Shown piece after piece: positions 59,901 to 64,000 of a stretch of 64,000 nt of DNA. The stretch is from Hofstenia miamia (Eukaryota > Xenacoelomorpha > Acoela). The stretch's first letter is position 1, and every line of letters begins with the position of its first letter. The DNA lies in the NCBI GenBank assembly GCA_004352715.1, contig SCFE01000006.1, positions 3,145,070 through 3,209,069 on the forward strand, in the 5' to 3' direction. The notes beneath the pieces are model-generated. The model had not been told where the DNA came from. It searched no databases and saw only the letters and a program-made list of their open reading frames with translations. The position numbers and the translations under genes are program-made.

Positions 59901-60516
59901 CCTGCAAGAAATGAATTACACTGGCACCTATATAACGCTTAATAATTTATTGCAAATAATCAACAAAACTAAAAGATAAATTACATAGAAAACTTCAATC
60001 AAATATCTACAAAAGAGTGACATTTCCTATTCCAATGTATGATATAACTTTCTAAACAAGATGGTCAACTAGCATACTGATTGAAACATAATTCTCAGCT
60101 GTCACGTGACTTCTACTTACACTAAATTTTCCGAGTTACTGCTTGCGACTGGAGTATTTTCTGGTAATGTATGGGATACTACTATAAACATCATTTCGAT
60201 TATAATTAGCCAAAATATCTTCAAACCGATAATGTACTCACGCAAACTGTTCAATGACGAATGTGTTGGCTATTAAAGACATACTGCTTTGATTTAATGA
60301 AATAATTTATTTGGAGTCACTATTATGTAATTCAAATCTTAATATTTATAAATAAAATATAACATTTAACTATTCCTTTGACAATGGTAGAAAATAAACA
60401 ATGTAAAATGTATACAACATTGACAATAATTAAAAGAAACCTCAAAATGAACCCAATCGAAATCCTTAATGGCGATAGTCTGAGCAAAAGTAGACGAACT
60501 GATTAATGGAAATTTG
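56725..60516 (-). CDS. KHK: Ketohexokinase-like PfkB sugar kinase, five 3' exons
   Basis: Cytosolic kinase of the PfkB/ribokinase fold; ketohexokinase phosphorylates fructose at C1. Minus-strand exons are 60516-60441, 59745-59584, 58968-58883, 58234-58159 and 56904-56725, with consistent phases, giving 192 residues plus TGA. Signatures are DWVHFEGRN (WIHIEGRN in human KHK), KLRVSLEF before KKIR (RVSVEVEKPR), ILLIGNEFAQSFGW (VFVSKDVAKHLGF) and VVDPIGDGDTFNAAF (VVDTLGAGDTFNA), with the catalytic Asp after GDG. The usual anion-hole GAGD reads GDGD, and the nucleotide-binding AEEG reads PGIG, so activity may be altered. Human KHK is 298 residues, so about 105 N-terminal residues are missing, upstream or in gaps. 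Confidence 0.86.
57409..57730. mobile_element. hAT MITE, 322 bp, in a ketohexokinase intron
   Basis: Left end CAGACTTGTCAACGAGCTGA; right end on the minus strand CAGACTTGTCAACGAACCGA. Identical 8-bp duplication GTACAAAG at 57401-57408 and 57731-57738. GAGCTGAG/GAGCCGAG motifs are repeated inside. Noncoding. Confidence 0.95.
58159..58234 (-). CDS. KHK: Ketohexokinase exon (nucleotide-binding strand)
   Basis: Acceptor ttttttag, donor CAG|gtagct. One base completes Tyr, then ISIIACYWPGIGSACFVAKT and REFFQ. It corresponds to TLVCAWAEEGADAL in human KHK. Confidence 0.8.
58883..58968 (-). CDS. KHK: Ketohexokinase exon (ILLIGNEFA)
   Basis: Acceptor catttag, donor TA|gtacat. 28 codons, ILLIGNEFAQSFGWKNPEE, then TVKAVASKN plus two bases of a Tyr codon. 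Confidence 0.84.
59584..59745 (-). CDS. KHK: Ketohexokinase exon (GRN...LRVSLEF)
   Basis: Acceptor aacttag, donor GAT|gtaagt. 54 codons: GRNLGYAEDRLESSPLWQML, VLAIRKPKLRVSLEFKKIR, ending SEPFLRLSVD. Phase 0 at both ends. Confidence 0.85.
60441..60516 (-). CDS. KHK: Ketohexokinase exon (WVHFE)
   Basis: Acceptor tttttag, donor GAG|gtttct. After one base of a split codon it reads KFPLISSSTFAQTIAIKDFD, then WVHFE. It joins GRN of the next exon in phase 0. Confidence 0.82.
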
Positions 60517-60772
60517 CTAAAAATAAATATATCAATTATTGCATTAAAACATTCACACCGTGATTAAAATATTGGAAAAACCACCTAAAATCGAAACTGT
60601 TGAAACTTTTTATATTGCTAATGAAACACTAAACTATTATGGAATGTCGCTAAATTAGTTCCTGTTTTCGCATAACTAATTCATGCCTATAGAATCTAAT
60701 CTGATAAACTCGAGCAACACATTTGTAGGTATATATTGTACATAATTAAAAATTTATTTTAAAGTTACATGT

Positions 60773-60775
<3 letters not shown>
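60517..60775. other. Upstream ketohexokinase intron, no exon found
   Basis: The missing N-terminal exons were looked for from here to 64000 on the minus strand and not found. One could be in the gap at 60806-61125. Confidence 0.5.
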
Positions 60776-60805
<30 letters not shown>

Positions 60806-61145
60806 NNNNNNNNNNNNNNNNNNNNNNNNNNNNNNNNNNNNNNNNNNNNNNNNNNNNNNNNNNNNNNNNNNNNNNNNNNNNNNNNNNNNNNNNNNNNNNN
60901 NNNNNNNNNNNNNNNNNNNNNNNNNNNNNNNNNNNNNNNNNNNNNNNNNNNNNNNNNNNNNNNNNNNNNNNNNNNNNNNNNNNNNNNNNNNNNNNNNNNN
61001 NNNNNNNNNNNNNNNNNNNNNNNNNNNNNNNNNNNNNNNNNNNNNNNNNNNNNNNNNNNNNNNNNNNNNNNNNNNNNNNNNNNNNNNNNNNNNNNNNNNN
61101 NNNNNNNNNNNNNNNNNNNNNNNNNTATATATATATATATATATA
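60776..61145. repeat. (TA)n tract around N gap
   Basis: TA repeats at 60776-60805 and 61126-61145 around Ns at 60806-61125. Confidence 0.95.
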
Positions 61146-61149
61146 GGTC

Positions 61150-61390
61150 TGATGTAAAATACAAAAGAAATTTCTGAGTTACAACGGACCAAAACTCAGC
61201 GAAAAAATATTTTTTCAATTCTTTTTTTCATAAAATCCTTAATTATAATAGTACGTATTCACTGAAAACGTTTTGTTGAAAAATATTCATGTTGAAAGAA
61301 AATGTGTTTTTCACATATATTTGTCCATTGTAACGTTAATATTGGAATTACAACGGACCAATTAGCTGTTGAAATAACAATTGACCAATT
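61150..61390. repeat. Array of TTACAACGGACCAA motifs
   Basis: TTACAACGGACCAA at 61179 and 61351, an inverted variant (TTGTCCATTGTAACG) at 61320, and AACAATTGACCAATTATC at 61368. It lies beside a (TA)n tract and gap, as the related array at 28237-28545 does. Confidence 0.5.
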
Positions 61391-62059
61391 ATCTGTGAAA
61401 TTTATGCACTTATATGCCCTTAGAAAAAGGCGCTCTGTTCGACAGAGCGCCCGAATTTGATGCATGGTAAATTTAATCCATTTTTTCTTACATATGATTA
61501 GTGTGTGCATTTTATTGAAATTTGCATGCTCATTTCGGCTACTTAATATTTCTTCATGGATAAGTAATAAATTCTTAAAAAATGGAAAAACCATCTATAT
61601 GAGGCATTGTGTCTTTCTATCATTTTTTGTATTTTTTAAAGTTATGTAATGTAGTTATTGCGCTTTTTTTAGAAAGTGCAAAAAACAGTAATCGATTTAC
61701 ATATTCAATCAATTACTTATCGAATGTTGCAAAAAGTTTGGAAATCAAATCAAAACTGACGGAGCTATGGCCTTCTAAACACGGACTACTTGGTCAGAAA
61801 ATGCAAATTTTTGAATTTTTTTGAAACTGGCCCATTCAATATTGAAGATAAGATTACGCACAGTTTTTAGAAAAGATGTAACATAAAAAAGATCTTATAG
61901 TAGACGTTAATAGGAAAATGTGGCTCATAAATTCCAAAAGAAAAGCACATTCGGTATCATGTCAGTCCTCTTACAAAAAATGTGAAAGCACTATCCATTG
62001 GATAAAAATTGGTCTATATTTGATAAAATTAGGATGGCTATATTATAATTGTATAAAAC
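61391..62059. other. A+T-rich spacer, no feature seen
   Basis: Short ORFs without recognised similarity; an AGAAAAAGGCGCTCTGTTC/GACAGAGCGCC hairpin at about 61430. Confidence 0.5.
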
Positions 62060-62494
62060 ACAGCACCAAAGTTGTAAAACTGGATTGCATCACAAGACTT
62101 TCGGCTGCTTGAGAACTGGCCGGGAAACTCTCCAGACCTCAACGTCATAGAAAATTGCTGGCATCACATCAAAAACTGTCTGAGGAAGCGCCAATGCACA
62201 TCACTCGACGATCTGAAGGAGCAAATTAAAGTGGTATAGTGCACAGAGATTACTGATGATTATTGTAGAAAGCTGGTCGAGTCAATGTCAAATCGCATTG
62301 CTGCGTGTTTGGCCAATAATGGCGGACATACAAAATATTAGTGAGTTTTTCTGAATTAACTATTTACTTTCTACACGGAGTTATCATTTTGTTTCTACAT
62401 TGTGTTATGATATTGTTTCTACATTGTGTTTTTTAGTATAAAATACAAAAATTTCTAAATTTGGAAAGTGTTCCCAAACTTTTGGCCAGTACTG
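62060..62494 (+). mobile_element. Tc1 element (family B), 5'-truncated
   Basis: Near-identical to 37130-37536. It retains the transposase tail with ASQDFRLLENWPGNSPDLNV, then IENCWHHIKN (third catalytic Glu intact) and HTKY-stop at 62339-62341, but has a stop after EQIKVV. It ends TTTTGGCCAGTACTG and is followed by a (TA)n tract. The left terminus is absent. Confidence 0.9.
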
Positions 62495-63462
62495 AATATA
62501 TATATATATATTGAAAAATGTTCGCTTGCAATTAAATTTAAAAAACTGCAGCATTGTTTTAAATTAAATGGAACTTGTATGTATTTTTGAAGACAAAATT
62601 ATATAACAATTTTTTATTAAATGTTAAAGTTTAACAACTGTCAACACATATTGAATAAAACAATGATTTTGTTAACTTAATCGCACATGGCGCATTGAAA
62701 AGTACTTATTGCAACTGTTTCAAAACAAGAAATTTGGTAAAATACATCATAATGAAACGAGCTATCAGACATATAAATCTATGGTACTAAATCAAAATCG
62801 GCTTATTGGTTGCCAAGATGTTTTTAATTTGAACGTCTTCCTTAAATGTGCTATCTAGTTAACGCTTTTACAACTTCTAAAATAAATTTAGAATAATTAA
62901 GGATATAGAAATAAATGTCACACAATATTTATTGTTTCAACCGAATGCTATCAAATATTTAATAGAGGTAGAATTCCGTAGTTGTTTAATTTCTAATAAA
63001 AAATTTTCTAAAGAGCTTGCACATGCTTATATTCACAAGAGTTTCAATCAACTCGTATATGTAACACAACTAGACAATTTAAAAATTACATAATTTTTAC
63101 ATAATTTTATCATTGACTTTATAATTAATAAAAGTAAGATACATTTCTTACCAAAAAAAAACTTTTTTTCAATTTTCAAGACTAGTCTGATCTTTATTAA
63201 AATATTACTCCCTATGTTAAAAAATATATGAAAGAAGACATTGTCAAGCTAAATTGACGTTGATAGCCGTTAGATATGCAATGGTGAGGACTCCCTTTTG
63301 AATATGAATTTCGAAAAATTTCAAGAAAATGATTTTTAATTTTATTAATTCATAGCAAGCTATTAGTTATTATTTCAGTTGTATTTGCAGACACGTATTT
63401 TTGTACTACATGCGGAAAATGAATAATGGGTTAATTTGTTTATAGACAAATTCTATAATGAT

Positions 63463-63494
<32 letters not shown>

Positions 63495-63962
63495 TTCCAC
63501 ATAACCATAAAAGCTAATTTTTCCACATAAATTCCTGAATTTTTGTATGACATATTCTTTTAGTAGTCCCTACATTCATGAAAATATTTTAAGGATCGAT
63601 GAGTTTTTTAGCGAGTAATCGCAAAAAGTATAATTTTCGGCCAAAAACCCAAAATCCCTCTATGTAGTATGGAAAATTTTACTCAAGTTTCTCTATGTAG
63701 GGGAGTTTTGAAAAAGTCGTACTACCTAGATGGAGCTATTAGTATATATATATATATATATATATTGGGTTCATTTACAATATATTTAATCAAAATGAAT
63801 AAAGGTTGCATAAGAATGAAAAATAGATATTACAAAATGTCATGCAACTTTCAAAATTTCAAAACAATCATTTCAAACAATCAAACCTCAACATTATGCT
63901 GAAGAAGTTCTCAAAATTTTACAAATTGTGCCTAGATGATTGTTGAAATAGATGTTGATATG

Positions 63963-64000
<38 letters not shown>
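62495..64000. other. A+T-rich end of window with (TA)n tracts
   Basis: TA tracts at 62496-62511, 63467-63494, 63742-63765 and 63966-63996. No gene or element could be supported. Confidence 0.6.

Overview
The window is A+T-rich nuclear DNA from a multicellular animal, almost certainly an invertebrate. It has two recognisable host genes split by spliceosomal introns with T-rich acceptors, very many (TA)n microsatellites, and a dense load of decayed transposable elements of animal types (Tc1, mariner, hAT, LINE, gypsy-like gag). The exact clade cannot be fixed from the sequence. A cnidarian such as Hydra or an arthropod would fit the repeat types, but that is inference.

Host genes. (1) Positions 487-29690, plus strand: 13 consecutive 3' exons of a glutamate decarboxylase (GAD) gene encode 492 residues plus a stop. 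Every splice phase agrees. The PLP lysine (NPHK), the PLP-stacking His, the pyridine-contacting Asp, the catalytic-loop Tyr and the substrate-binding Arg are all present. About 90 N-terminal residues lie upstream of the window. The first visible intron has a GC donor. (2) Positions 60516-56725, minus strand: five 3' exons (192 residues plus stop) of a PfkB-family sugar kinase, best matched to ketohexokinase. Its N-terminal third is not seen. Two further open, spliced-looking segments (38572-38736 and 47213-47376, plus strand) may be exons of an unidentified gene between them.

Layout. 1-487: upstream GAD intron. 487-29690: GAD exons, with introns holding a hAT-like 2.9-kb element carrying a broken gene (3499-6381), a LINE relic (about 14.4-14.7 kb), a 715-bp hAT element with perfect 8-bp target duplication (16184-16898), a terminal-inverted-repeat element (20295-20897) and an array of subterminal repeats (28237-28545). 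32.2-37.5 kb: a transposon cluster with a mariner-like relic and two Tc1 elements back to back in a (TA)n tract. 42.6-54 kb: a repeat-rich block with a 218-bp hAT MITE, a hAT transposase relic, a possible tRNA-derived SINE, LINE pieces with a (TTG)n tail, a gag fragment, a 1.13-kb hAT element and a mariner nested in a LINE. 56.7-60.5 kb: ketohexokinase exons with a 322-bp hAT MITE in one intron. 61-62.5 kb: another subterminal-repeat array and a 5'-truncated Tc1.

Assembly. Eight N-runs and four single Ns are present. Most long gaps lie inside (TA)n tracts. Exact duplications of 297 bp and about 262 bp, and an 85-bp one, flank gaps or single Ns and look like unmerged contig ends rather than biology. 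No bacterial-type operons, CRISPR arrays or canonical tRNA/rRNA genes were found.
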